A stretch of DNA of 64,000 nucleotides, taken from assembly GCF_002217945.1 (NCBI RefSeq), contig NZ_BCMG01000005.1, positions 106,103 to 170,102 on the forward strand. Direction: 5' to 3'. The position numbers and the translations under genes are program-made. The notes below the pieces were generated by a model. The model did no database searches, was not told the DNA's origin, and saw only the letters and a list, made by a program, of their open reading frames with translations. Below, piece after piece: positions 17,391-25,932 of this stretch (position 1 is its first letter; the number at the start of each line of letters is the position of its first letter). This DNA comes from Secundilactobacillus silagei JCM 19001. Its GTDB lineage: Bacteria; Bacillota; Bacilli; Lactobacillales; Lactobacillaceae.

Positions 17391-18770
17391 CTAATCACCT
17401 CCATTTCGCAGTTTTTTGAGTTTATTCAGCTGCGCGTTAAATTGCTCTTTGTCAGACTGAGTCAACGGCTTTTTAGTGGTTGGCTGATAGTCGTTTTTCG
17501 CCCAGTCTGGCAAAGTTTCCTTGATATTTTTCTGATTATTTCGGCGCCGGCCCACTTTTGGCTTCGCCCGTTCCGCCTTGAACTTGCGGATGCTGGCTAA
17601 CGCGTCCTCCGGTGTCTTAACACCGTCTTGGGCCCAACGGTTAGCAACCGTATCCGTCAACCGCTGAGTAATCGTTGGATTATTCAGGTCGATCAGCACT
17701 TCGTAAATTAAAATGTTGATTACCGGGCTAGAAAAGATCTGCTTGCTGGCGATCTGTTCAACGATCCGCTGTTCACCGCTGGCAACGTAGCCGCCCTGCT
17801 GCTGCCTGATCTGCGCTAAGAAAGCCATCGGTTCGTACTGCTTAGCTGCGGCGATCAAGGCCGTTTCTTCTTGGCTTTCACTGGCTTTTTTGGCAGTGAC
17901 CGCCTTTTGCGATGCCACCACCGGCGTCGTTTCGCTCTGATAAGCTGCTGCGACCGTTCGCTTGAACTGTGTCGCATCCAGTTTATTGGTCGCCAAATTA
18001 GTGGCATCGCCAATATAGCGCGCCATCTCAGTTTCATCGATGCCGTACAGCAGGTGTTCATTGATAATCAGCTGGCGATACTGCTGCAAATCGGTTAAAT
18101 CAATGTAGGATCGTTTCAGCAGCTCAGAGAGTAACCCAAAATCAAAGTCGGGTGCCGTGGGCTGTTCAGGCTCCACAGATGTTTGGCCTTGGTCAAAAGC
18201 CGCCTTAGTAGTTTCAATCAGCTTCGGCGGCGTGGCAATTAGCCGATTATCCAGCGAAAAAACGTCTAAGAACGATTTCGAGATCTCATGCCACTTATCC
18301 CGTTTCAGTTGGCGTGGCAAAAAAGCCTGCCGCAGACGTTCAAATTGCCGTTCACCAACGACTTCTAATAGCAGCAGGCTTAACAGATCATCCTTGAAAA
18401 ACATCTCACCGCTAACCGGTTGCTGCAGTTCATAGATCAACTCCGGCATGCGGTCTGGCTGATTTTCATACGTGCGCAATAGACTAGCTGCTTCTAACCG
18501 CTGACGGGCCGATTCAAGGGCCGTCATACTGATATTTAACAGTGCTAAGAGGTCCGTATGGGTAACCTCAACTTTTAAATCAGCCGTCAAAGCGACCTGG
18601 CGCCACATCACGGTTGCCAGGCTATAGGCTGACACGCCTAAGATTGGCTGATAGAGGAGGTCTAATACCCGTCGACGTTCATCTTGAAGCCGCGTCGTGG
18701 CCACAATGGCAACCGTCGTTTTTGGCATGAGTGGCTGTTTTGGCTCCACCATGATTATGCCCCGTTTCAT
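17391..18770 (-). CDS. dnaB: Replication initiation and membrane attachment protein DnaB
   Basis: 459 residues of the Gram-positive DnaB/DnaD superfamily (not the helicase). The N-terminal winged-helix part contains [22 protein letters not shown], and the C-terminal DnaD-like half has [21 protein letters not shown]. It co-loads helicase with DnaI. Two starts are possible: the ATG at 18770, which overlaps the nrdR stop as ATGA, or the ATG six codons later; the overlap favours the first. A basic tail follows the DnaD region. Confidence 0.93.
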   Translation of the reverse strand: MKRGIIMVEPKQPLMPKTTVAIVATTRLQDERRRVLDLLYQPILGVSAYSLATVMWRQVALTADLKVEVTHTDLLALLNISMTALESARQRLEAASLLRTYENQPDRMPELIYELQQPVSGEMFFKDDLLSLLLLEVVGERQFERLRQAFLPRQLKRDKWHEISKSFLDVFSLDNRLIATPPKLIETTKAAFDQGQTSVEPEQPTAPDFDFGLLSELLKRSYIDLTDLQQYRQLIINEHLLYGIDETEMARYIGDATNLATNKLDATQFKRTVAAAYQSETTPVVASQKAVTAKKASESQEETALIAAAKQYEPMAFLAQIRQQQGGYVASGEQRIVEQIASKQIFSSPVINILIYEVLIDLNNPTITQRLTDTVANRWAQDGVKTPEDALASIRKFKAERAKPKVGRRRNNQKNIKETLPDWAKNDYQPTTKKPLTQSDKEQFNAQLNKLKKLRNGGD

Positions 18771-19273
18771 TTCGACTTGTCTGATTGATCGGATTTATCA
18801 GAAGAAGTCCCTTTTTGCTTATCTTTTTTCATCACATCTTTGAGCTCTTCCAAAAAGACGCTCATATCCTTGAACTGACGGTAGACACTCGCAAAACGGA
18901 TGTAGGAAATCTCATCGATATCCGCTAACCGTTTCATGACATATTCGCCGATCAGTTGACTGGAAACTTCATTTTCACCCAGCGCACGGACTTCGTTTTC
19001 AACTTCGTCCACCAGTTTGGTCATGACATCCATGCCCACTGGCCGCTTTTCCGCCGAGCGAATAATGCCCCGTAAAATCTTTTCACGATTAAATTCTTCA
19101 CGGGTTCCGTTTTTTTTGATCACTAATAATGGTGTGGCTTCGATGCGTTCAAAGGTCGTGAAGCGAAAGCCGCAGTTTTCGCATTCACGGCGCCGTCTGA
19201 TTACTCGGCCTTCATCCGTTGGCCGGGAATCAACGACCCGTGACCCATTATGGTGACAGTGTGGACAGTGCAT
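18767..19273 (-). CDS. nrdR: Transcriptional repressor NrdR
   Basis: 168 residues with a zinc ribbon (CPHC then CENC at the N-terminus) followed by an ATP-cone domain beginning [19 protein letters not shown]. NrdR binds ATP or dATP and represses ribonucleotide reductase genes. A short Lys/Ser/Asp-rich tail follows the cone. Its place just before dnaB is conserved in Bacilli. The final codons overlap dnaB by 4 bp. Confidence 0.96.
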   Translation of the reverse strand: MHCPHCHHNGSRVVDSRPTDEGRVIRRRRECENCGFRFTTFERIEATPLLVIKKNGTREEFNREKILRGIIRSAEKRPVGMDVMTKLVDEVENEVRALGENEVSSQLIGEYVMKRLADIDEISYIRFASVYRQFKDMSVFLEELKDVMKKDKQKGTSSDKSDQSDKSK

Positions 19274-19303
19274 AGTCTCACCCCTTATTCCTTATCATTC
19301 ATT

Positions 19304-20779
19304 TTAGTTTTCAACACGTTTAGTTTTTTCTTTAATTAATGAGCCGAATCCGGCTTCATTCAGCCATCTTACCACTTGCGCTTTCGTTTTATCAACCGCA
19401 TGACTGTTATCAATCACCACATCGGCTCGATTGGCTTTTTCAGCCAGTGGTAACTGCGCGTTGATTCGTGCCAAGGCGTCTTTTTTAGTCAGCTGATCAC
19501 GGGCCATCAAGCGCTTTAATTGCAGCTGTGCTGGAATGGTAACGACCATAATCTCGTTGACGCCCGAAGCGCCGTGCGCCTCAAATAACGTGGGGGCGTC
19601 ATACACGACCAACGGCACTTTACGTCTGCGATAGCCCTGCAATTTACGGACCACCGCCGTCTTGATCAGCGGCCCCATAATCTCATTCAACTGGGCCAAA
19701 GCTTTCGGCTGGCTGAACACCAAGGTGCCTAGCGCGTGCCGGTCTAGCGTGCCATCTGGTTGGATCATCTGCCAGCCAAAGGTACTTTGAATGGCTTTTA
19801 ACCCCTTAGTCCCCGGTTCAACTACCTTACGGGAAACGAGATCCGCGTCAATGATCGGCACACCGTATTCTTTGAACAGGTCGCTAACGGCTGATTTGCC
19901 CGTTGCGATCCCGCCAGTCAGGCCAAGAACCATCGTCACGCCAGGATGTTCACGTAAGGCCTGGCAATCTGGGCAAAAATGAGTACCACGTTGGGCCACC
20001 TTGATTTTTTCAATCGGGGTCCCGCAACGAAAACACGGTTCACCTTTACGGCCATAGACCATCAAATGATTCTGAAATTCACCGGCTTCACCATAGGCCG
20101 TCGAGAACGAATGCACAGTGGTCCCGTGACCGGCAATTGCCCGGTTAATTTCCGTAATAATATTTTGTCGCAGCTGACGAATTTGAAATTCCGGGATCGT
20201 GTTAGCCGGCTGCTCCGGATAAATACGGCTTAACCACAGCGTTTCATCCACGTAAATATTGCCTAGACCAGCAATGTTACTTTGATCCAGTAAAAAGGGC
20301 TTAATCGCCTTTTTACTTTTACCAAAGATTTGTTTCATGTAGTCAACCGTCAGTGTTTCCGCCGTTGGCTCCGGCCCCATTTTTTTCAGACCAGAGACTA
20401 ATTGCGTCTCCTCGCCCGTCTTTAACAGGTGCATCCGCCCAAATTTACGGGTATCGGTGTACCGCAGATCACGGTCGTCATCAAGATGGAACACCACGTG
20501 AGTGTGCTTTGTGATGGGGTTGCCAGCTGGCTGCACGTCGTACTTGCCTTCCATACGCAAATGCGACACCATGGTCAGTTCATCATTGAAGCGAAATAAG
20601 AGGTACTTTCCTCGCCGGTCGATGCGTTCAATCGTTTTGCCAGCGAGCATTTTTTTAAATTGATCAGCCTCAGGTGAGACCATTTTTTCATAATAAACAT
20701 CCACGGTTGAAATTTTAGCGTGGCCCACTAGTCGTGTTAACCCCCGTCGAACCGTTTCAACTTCTGGTAATTCAGGCAT
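19304..20779 (-). CDS. mutM-coaE: Fused formamidopyrimidine-DNA glycosylase (MutM) and dephospho-CoA kinase (CoaE)
   Basis: One uninterrupted frame of 491 residues. Residues 1-272 are MutM: N-terminal MPELPEVETV with catalytic Pro2/Glu3, a Lys in the GKYLLF region, the H2TH element DQSNIAGLGNIY and a zinc finger (Cys249, 252, 269, 272). Residues from about 281 are CoaE: P-loop GLTGGIATGKS, DADLVSRKVVEPG and VVYDAPTLFE. The two are normally separate neighbouring genes. Only about eight residues separate the last zinc-finger Cys from the usual CoaE start, and no ribosome binding site precedes the internal GTG (19939) or ATG (19933). The start is the ATG at 20779, because Pro2 must be N-terminal and GGAAG is well spaced. 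The last step of CoA synthesis and 8-oxoguanine repair would share one chain. Confidence 0.9.
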   Translation of the reverse strand: MPELPEVETVRRGLTRLVGHAKISTVDVYYEKMVSPEADQFKKMLAGKTIERIDRRGKYLLFRFNDELTMVSHLRMEGKYDVQPAGNPITKHTHVVFHLDDDRDLRYTDTRKFGRMHLLKTGEETQLVSGLKKMGPEPTAETLTVDYMKQIFGKSKKAIKPFLLDQSNIAGLGNIYVDETLWLSRIYPEQPANTIPEFQIRQLRQNIITEINRAIAGHGTTVHSFSTAYGEAGEFQNHLMVYGRKGEPCFRCGTPIEKIKVAQRGTHFCPDCQALREHPGVTMVLGLTGGIATGKSAVSDLFKEYGVPIIDADLVSRKVVEPGTKGLKAIQSTFGWQMIQPDGTLDRHALGTLVFSQPKALAQLNEIMGPLIKTAVVRKLQGYRRRKVPLVVYDAPTLFEAHGASGVNEIMVVTIPAQLQLKRLMARDQLTKKDALARINAQLPLAEKANRADVVIDNSHAVDKTKAQVVRWLNEAGFGSLIKEKTKRVEN

Positions 20780-20800
20780 CCAAGACACTTCCTTGTTTGG

Positions 20801-23461
20801 TTACTTTGCTTCATACCAAGTATTGCCATAATGGGATTCCACTTTTAATGGAATTTCCAGTTTAACGGCTGAATCCATCACGCTTGGCACTAATTTTTCC
20901 AGTGTGGGGATCTCCTCAGCAGGTGCTTCAAAGATCAACTCATCGTGGACTTGCAGCAGCATGGTCGCCTGCAGATCCTTGATCGCATCTTCCATGTTGA
21001 TCATGGCAATTTTAATGATGTCAGCTGCACTGCCTTGAATCGGCGTGTTCATGGCCGTCCGCTCGGCAAATGACCGTTGGTTAAAGTTGCGCGCGTTGAT
21101 ATCCGGTAAATAACGGCGTCGATGGGCAATCGTTTCAACGTAGCCCTTGTCCTTAGCGGAAGCCACGATATCAGTCATGTATTTTTTAACGCCGGGATAT
21201 TCTTCAAAATAAGTATCGATGAATTGGCGCGCCTGCTTACGGGTGATCCCAATATTTTGAGACAGCCCAAAATCACTGATCCCGTACACGATTCCGAAGT
21301 TCACGGCCTTCGCTTGCCGCCGCATATTCGGATCAATTTCGGCATCCGGTCCTAAGTGGAAAATACGCCGCGCGGTAGACGCGTGAATATCTTCACCTTC
21401 TCTAAAGGCTTCTTGGAGGTTGGCATCGTGAGTAATGTGCGCCAATACCCGCAATTCAATTTGTGAATAGTCAGACGAGAAGATCTGCCAGCCCTTGTGA
21501 CTGGGGATAAACGCCTGACGAATGCGCCGGCCCTCTTCTGTTCGAATCGGAATGTTTTGCAGGTTAGGATCCACGGAAGACAGACGCCCAGTTTGCGTTA
21601 ACGTCTGCAAGTAACGGGTGTGCACCTTCTGGTCGGTACTGTGAACCACTTTTAATAGCCCTTCAACGTAGGTCGACTGAATCTTAGAAATTTGCCGATA
21701 CTTCAAGATGTTTTCAACGATTGGCGCTTCAGCGGCCAGCTTTTCCAGCACATCTACGGAAGTTGAATAACCAGTCTTGGTCTTTTTTATGGGCGTTAAG
21801 CCTAATTTTTCAAATAAAATGTGCTGCAGCTGCTTGGGCGAGCCAATGTTAAATTCTTCGCCGGCTTCTTGAAAAATGGTCTGCTGAGTCTGCGCTAACA
21901 GTTCAGTAAACTCACTTTGCATGGCTGTCAACCGGTCAGTATCCACCATGATCCCCGCAATTTCCATGTGCGCAAGGACGTAAGCCATTGGTAGCTCAAG
22001 GTCTCGATACAACTGAGTTTGTTCATTATTGTCAAGTTGCTTAAAGAGTGACTTCTTCAACGCTTCGATCGTGATGCCCTTGCGCGTTAAATGCTCAAAG
22101 AAGATTTGGTCATCGTCTGGAATGGCGCGTTTAGCACCCTTCCCGTAGACTTCTTCATCCGATTGAATCTGATGGTAGCCGTGCTGAAACGCTAATCGGC
22201 CAAGATCATTGCTGTTTTCGTTAGTATCCAGCAGATACGATGCCAGTAAGAGGTCAAAGTCAACGTGAGCCAAATGGATCCCCAACCGGTTTAAGCCAAC
22301 GTAAGTCCGTTTGACGTCAAAAACGTCTTTTTGAACTTGTTCGCCACTTAATAAGGCCTTCAATGGGGCCTGTTTTAACAGGTCCACATCACGGCTCACA
22401 AACCACTTGTCGCCTTCACCGATCACAAAGCCTGCAAAAGTCGACGTATGATAATTCGCTTCAGGCATTTCTAGGTAAAACGATACGTGGTCGTTAAACT
22501 GGTCCAGGTCACTTAAATGATCAGCGGTCAGCACCGTGAACTTGACTGGTTTTAACCCCAAAACATCTTCATCACCAGAATCAGCGTTCATTTTATTTAA
22601 AAATGACTGGAAGTTCATTTCTTGGTAGAATTCGACTAACTCATCACGCTGATCACCCTTGTAAGCCAGGTCACTCAGTTTAATTTCAATGGGCGCGTCC
22701 CGGCGAATGGTTGCTAAATCACGGGATTGAAAGGCAGAATTCTTGTCTTCAATCAGGTGTTCCTTCATTTTTTTAGCGGTGATCTTATCAAGATTATCGT
22801 AGACCCCATCAATGGTATCGTACTTCTGAATCAAGGAAACCGCGGTCTTAGGACCGACACCGGTGACCCCGGGATAGTTGTCGGAAGTATCCCCTTGCAG
22901 CCCCTTGATTTCAATAATCTGGTTGGGGCGCACGCCTAATTTTTCTTCCACGTGTTCTGGGGTATAAGTTTCGACTTCGGTGACCCCTTTTTTAGACACG
23001 GCCACACTGGTTTTGTCAGAGGTCAACTGGGTCAAATCACGATCGCCAGTAAAAATGGTCGTTTCATAACCGGCTTCTTCGGCCTGCTTCGCCATGGTAC
23101 CGATAATATCATCGGCTTCGTAATTTTTTAATTCATAAGATTTAATGCCACGAGCGGTCAATAGTTGACGGATCACTGGCATCTGCTCTAAAAGTTCTGG
23201 CGGGGTCTTGGAACGACCGCCCTTGTAGTCAGCATATTTTTTAGTCCGAAAAGTCACCTTACCCGCATCAAACGCTACCAATGCTTCGGTGGGCTTAACT
23301 TGTTCCAGCATAATGTCGAGCATCCGGTTAAAGCCAAAAATCGCATTGGTATGCAAACCGTCTGCGTTCGTGAAACTATTCAATGACGTGTACAGCGCAA
23401 AGAAAGCTCGAAAAGCCACACTGTTGCCATCGATAAGTAATAATCGTTTTGATTCAGTCAT
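20801..23461 (-). CDS. polA: DNA polymerase I
   Basis: 886 residues: 5'-3' exonuclease domain (LLIDGNSVAFRAFFAL, FDAGKVTFRTKKYADYKGGR), a 3'-5' exonuclease-like domain and the A-family polymerase (SSDYSQIELRVLAH motif A, RRQAKAVNFGIVYGIS motif B, VHDE motif C). The proofreading domain lacks the first metal-binding Asp: the strand reads VSFYLEMPEA where the active form has DTE, as in other Bacilli polymerases without proofreading. The start is the ATG at 23461, since CGGAGG sits between it and the upstream in-frame TTG. mutM-coaE follows 21 bp downstream in the same operon. Confidence 0.96.
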   Translation of the reverse strand: MTESKRLLLIDGNSVAFRAFFALYTSLNSFTNADGLHTNAIFGFNRMLDIMLEQVKPTEALVAFDAGKVTFRTKKYADYKGGRSKTPPELLEQMPVIRQLLTARGIKSYELKNYEADDIIGTMAKQAEEAGYETTIFTGDRDLTQLTSDKTSVAVSKKGVTEVETYTPEHVEEKLGVRPNQIIEIKGLQGDTSDNYPGVTGVGPKTAVSLIQKYDTIDGVYDNLDKITAKKMKEHLIEDKNSAFQSRDLATIRRDAPIEIKLSDLAYKGDQRDELVEFYQEMNFQSFLNKMNADSGDEDVLGLKPVKFTVLTADHLSDLDQFNDHVSFYLEMPEANYHTSTFAGFVIGEGDKWFVSRDVDLLKQAPLKALLSGEQVQKDVFDVKRTYVGLNRLGIHLAHVDFDLLLASYLLDTNENSNDLGRLAFQHGYHQIQSDEEVYGKGAKRAIPDDDQIFFEHLTRKGITIEALKKSLFKQLDNNEQTQLYRDLELPMAYVLAHMEIAGIMVDTDRLTAMQSEFTELLAQTQQTIFQEAGEEFNIGSPKQLQHILFEKLGLTPIKKTKTGYSTSVDVLEKLAAEAPIVENILKYRQISKIQSTYVEGLLKVVHSTDQKVHTRYLQTLTQTGRLSSVDPNLQNIPIRTEEGRRIRQAFIPSHKGWQIFSSDYSQIELRVLAHITHDANLQEAFREGEDIHASTARRIFHLGPDAEIDPNMRRQAKAVNFGIVYGISDFGLSQNIGITRKQARQFIDTYFEEYPGVKKYMTDIVASAKDKGYVETIAHRRRYLPDINARNFNQRSFAERTAMNTPIQGSAADIIKIAMINMEDAIKDLQATMLLQVHDELIFEAPAEEIPTLEKLVPSVMDSAVKLEIPLKVESHYGNTWYEAK

Positions 23462-23570
23462 CGTTAGCCTCCGCAATTTGTCATAACTCTAGTTTACCAG
23501 AGAATTTAAGCAATTAAAAATCAGTTCAGTGGTAAATTAACCCGCTGTTATCTTAGCTTTCCAAATCAGC

Positions 23571-23604
23571 AAAAAAAGTAGCGCACAATGTACGCTACTT
23601 TTTT
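23571..23604 (-). terminator. Terminator of the Bax-inhibitor-like gene
   Basis: AAAAAGTAGCG pairs with CGCTACTTTTT around a short loop; T-runs occur on both strands. It separates the gene at 23628 from polA. Confidence 0.85.
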
Positions 23605-23627
23605 AAATGGTTACTGTTTTATTCAAA

Positions 23628-24332
23628 TTAATCCCGGTCACCCATGCCACCAAAAATCTGCAGTAACAGGATGAACAAGTTAACAAAGTCCAGATAAAGC
23701 TGCATGGCACCGATAATTGCCAGCCCAGTCGAAGTGGTGGCACCGCCATCACTTTGTAAATAAAACCGCTTCATCTTTTGGCTATCTGAGGCGGTCAAAG
23801 CCGTAAAGATCACCACTCCAATGATGGAGAAGACAAACGCAATCAAAGAACTCTTCAGCCAAATGTTAATTAAAAAGGCAACGATCAATGCAATTAAAGC
23901 AGAAGTTGCTTGCGCACCAATTCGAGATAAATCACGCTTGGTTGCAACACCATAAACCGCCATCGCAATGAAGATCGTCGAGCTAGAAACAAACGCGCTG
24001 GCAATCGTCGTACCGGTGTAAACTAACGCGTACATCGACAAAATTCCACCGGTCAATAACGCGTAAACCATTAATAACACAAAACTAACGGCGGGTCGCT
24101 TCATTGCTTGACCACTAACTAGGAATGGAAAGACAAACCAAACAATGATTGGCACGATTCGATATGAACCGGTAAAGAGCGACATCAAGGATGGCGTGGT
24201 GGTGACGTAAAGTGCAGCCACTGCTGACAGCAGCACGGCTACCGCCATCCACCCGTACATCTTGGTTAAAAATTTGTTCAAGCCAACATCCGCATTGATC
24301 ACGCGCCGCGGCTGTTCATCGAAATTGTTCAT
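23628..24332 (-). CDS. Bax inhibitor-1/YccA family membrane protein
   Basis: 234 residues with about seven hydrophobic segments and a short polar N-terminus. The order of helices and the final segment (MQLYLDFVNLFILLLQIFGG) match the BI-1/YccA (UPF0005) family; the LYLDFVNLFI motif is the usual C-terminal signature. Family members leak calcium or protons in a pH-dependent way, and YccA binds the FtsH protease; the role in lactobacilli is unknown. The ATG at 24332 is used because GGAGG lies 8 nt upstream; an in-frame extension to 24359 runs across that site. It is a single-gene transcript with its own terminator. Confidence 0.9.
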   Translation of the reverse strand: MNNFDEQPRRVINADVGLNKFLTKMYGWMAVAVLLSAVAALYVTTTPSLMSLFTGSYRIVPIIVWFVFPFLVSGQAMKRPAVSFVLLMVYALLTGGILSMYALVYTGTTIASAFVSSSTIFIAMAVYGVATKRDLSRIGAQATSALIALIVAFLINIWLKSSLIAFVFSIIGVVIFTALTASDSQKMKRFYLQSDGGATTSTGLAIIGAMQLYLDFVNLFILLLQIFGGMGDRD

Positions 24333-24450
24333 CAAGGTTCCTCCTTCTATGATCCTCATTAACGATACATTCTAACAATCTTAGAATAAAAAGCAATCAA
24401 AAACGATCGTCTGGGTTAGAAATAAGTTATCCTTTAGAAAATATTAATCA

Positions 24451-25782
24451 TTAGTTATTCTTTAAAGACAAGTGACTCAATAATTCTTCATAAGCCCGTT
24501 CATACTTCTGAACATCGCCGGCACCCATAAAGACCACAACGGCATCATGGTAATCCAGCAGTGGTGACATGTTATCCAACTTCAGAATCTCGCCGCCCTT
24601 ATTGATCTTCTTAGCCAAATCCGCACTTGAAACCTTACCGTTGGATTCACGAGCTGAACTGAAGATGTCAGTCAAGTAAACTTGATCAGCGTTATTCAAA
24701 GCCTTAGCAAAGTCGTCCATCAACGCAATCACCCGGCTGAAAGTATGGGGCTGGAAGACCGCAATGACCTTCTTATCGGGATATTTTTGACGAGCAGCGT
24801 CTAAGGTTGCCCGAATCTCTGAAGGATGGTGGGCATAGTCATCAATGATGGTCATGTCAGCGACTTTACGTTCAGCAAAACGACGCTTAACACCCTTAAA
24901 GCTTAGAATTTCATCTTTAATGGCATCCAGGTCGACCTCTTCAAAGTAAGCCACCGCAATAACCGCTAAGGTGTTCAAAACGTTATGTTCACCAAACAGC
25001 GGCACGTGGTAGTTGCCTAAAAATTCATCGTGATAGTAAACATCAAACTGTGAACCCTTAGTGGTCCGCTTAATATTGCGGGCTTGGAAATCATCCTTGT
25101 CACCGGTACCGTAATAGTAAATCGGCACATCCGACTTCAGCCGACGTAGATTTTCATCGTCGCCCCAAGCAAAAATACCCTTGGTCACTTGGTTAGCAAA
25201 CGTCTGGAAGGCAGTGAACACATCGTTGATATCCTTGTAATAATCAGGGTGATCAAAGTCGATGTTGGTCATGATGGCATAGTCCGGCTTAGTGGCTAAG
25301 AAATGGCGCCGGTACTCGTCAGCTTCGTAAACAAAGAAGCGGGCGTTAGGTGTCCCCTTACCAGTTCCATCACCGATCAAGTAGCTGGTTGGTGCAATTC
25401 CGGACAACACGTGTGAAAGCAAACCAGTGGTGCTGGTCTTACCGTGGGCACCGGCAACCCCAATACTGGTATAGCCTTCAATTAACTTACCCAGGAATTC
25501 ATGGTACCGGTATACCGGCAGACCCATGTCCCGTGCTTTTTTGATTTCTGGATGATCATCCGTGAAGGAATTCCCAGCAATGACCGTTAAGCCTTCGTGA
25601 ATATTCGCTTCGTCGAATGGATAAACCGGAATCTTGGCCTGTTCCAGTCCGCGTTGGGTAAACGTGTACTGAGTAATATCTGATCCGGCTACCTTATAAC
25701 CCTTGTCGTGTAAAATGAGCGCTAATGAGCTCATCCCTGATCCTTTGATTCCAACAAAATAATACGTGGTTGTGTTGTCCAT
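24451..25782 (-). CDS. murC: UDP-N-acetylmuramate-L-alanine ligase
   Basis: 443 residues. The UDP-sugar-binding N-terminal domain carries [18 protein letters not shown]. The central ATP-binding domain has [14 protein letters not shown], and the C-terminal domain has [14 protein letters not shown]. MurC adds L-alanine to UDP-MurNAc, the first amino acid of the peptidoglycan stem. AGAGG precedes the ATG at 25782; a TTG one codon earlier is less likely. It lies downstream of sftA as in B. subtilis (ytpT-murC order). Confidence 0.97.
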   Translation of the reverse strand: MDNTTTYYFVGIKGSGMSSLALILHDKGYKVAGSDITQYTFTQRGLEQAKIPVYPFDEANIHEGLTVIAGNSFTDDHPEIKKARDMGLPVYRYHEFLGKLIEGYTSIGVAGAHGKTSTTGLLSHVLSGIAPTSYLIGDGTGKGTPNARFFVYEADEYRRHFLATKPDYAIMTNIDFDHPDYYKDINDVFTAFQTFANQVTKGIFAWGDDENLRRLKSDVPIYYYGTGDKDDFQARNIKRTTKGSQFDVYYHDEFLGNYHVPLFGEHNVLNTLAVIAVAYFEEVDLDAIKDEILSFKGVKRRFAERKVADMTIIDDYAHHPSEIRATLDAARQKYPDKKVIAVFQPHTFSRVIALMDDFAKALNNADQVYLTDIFSSARESNGKVSSADLAKKINKGGEILKLDNMSPLLDYHDAVVVFMGAGDVQKYERAYEELLSHLSLKNN

Positions 25783-25932
25783 CAAAATCCTCTTTTCATC
25801 GTTTCAATGATTTAATTTAGGCCGACTATTGCTGGTTAATCAGCCATCATTGGTCCATATCAATATTTTAGCAGAGCGAACACTTCTTGAACAGTGCATT
25901 TTATGCAATGTAACATGAGTGGCTTTCACTCT

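Noticed and set aside
20801..23461. PolA lacking proofreading residues as a novelty
   Set aside because: Loss of the 3'-5' exonuclease site is common in Bacilli DNA polymerase I.
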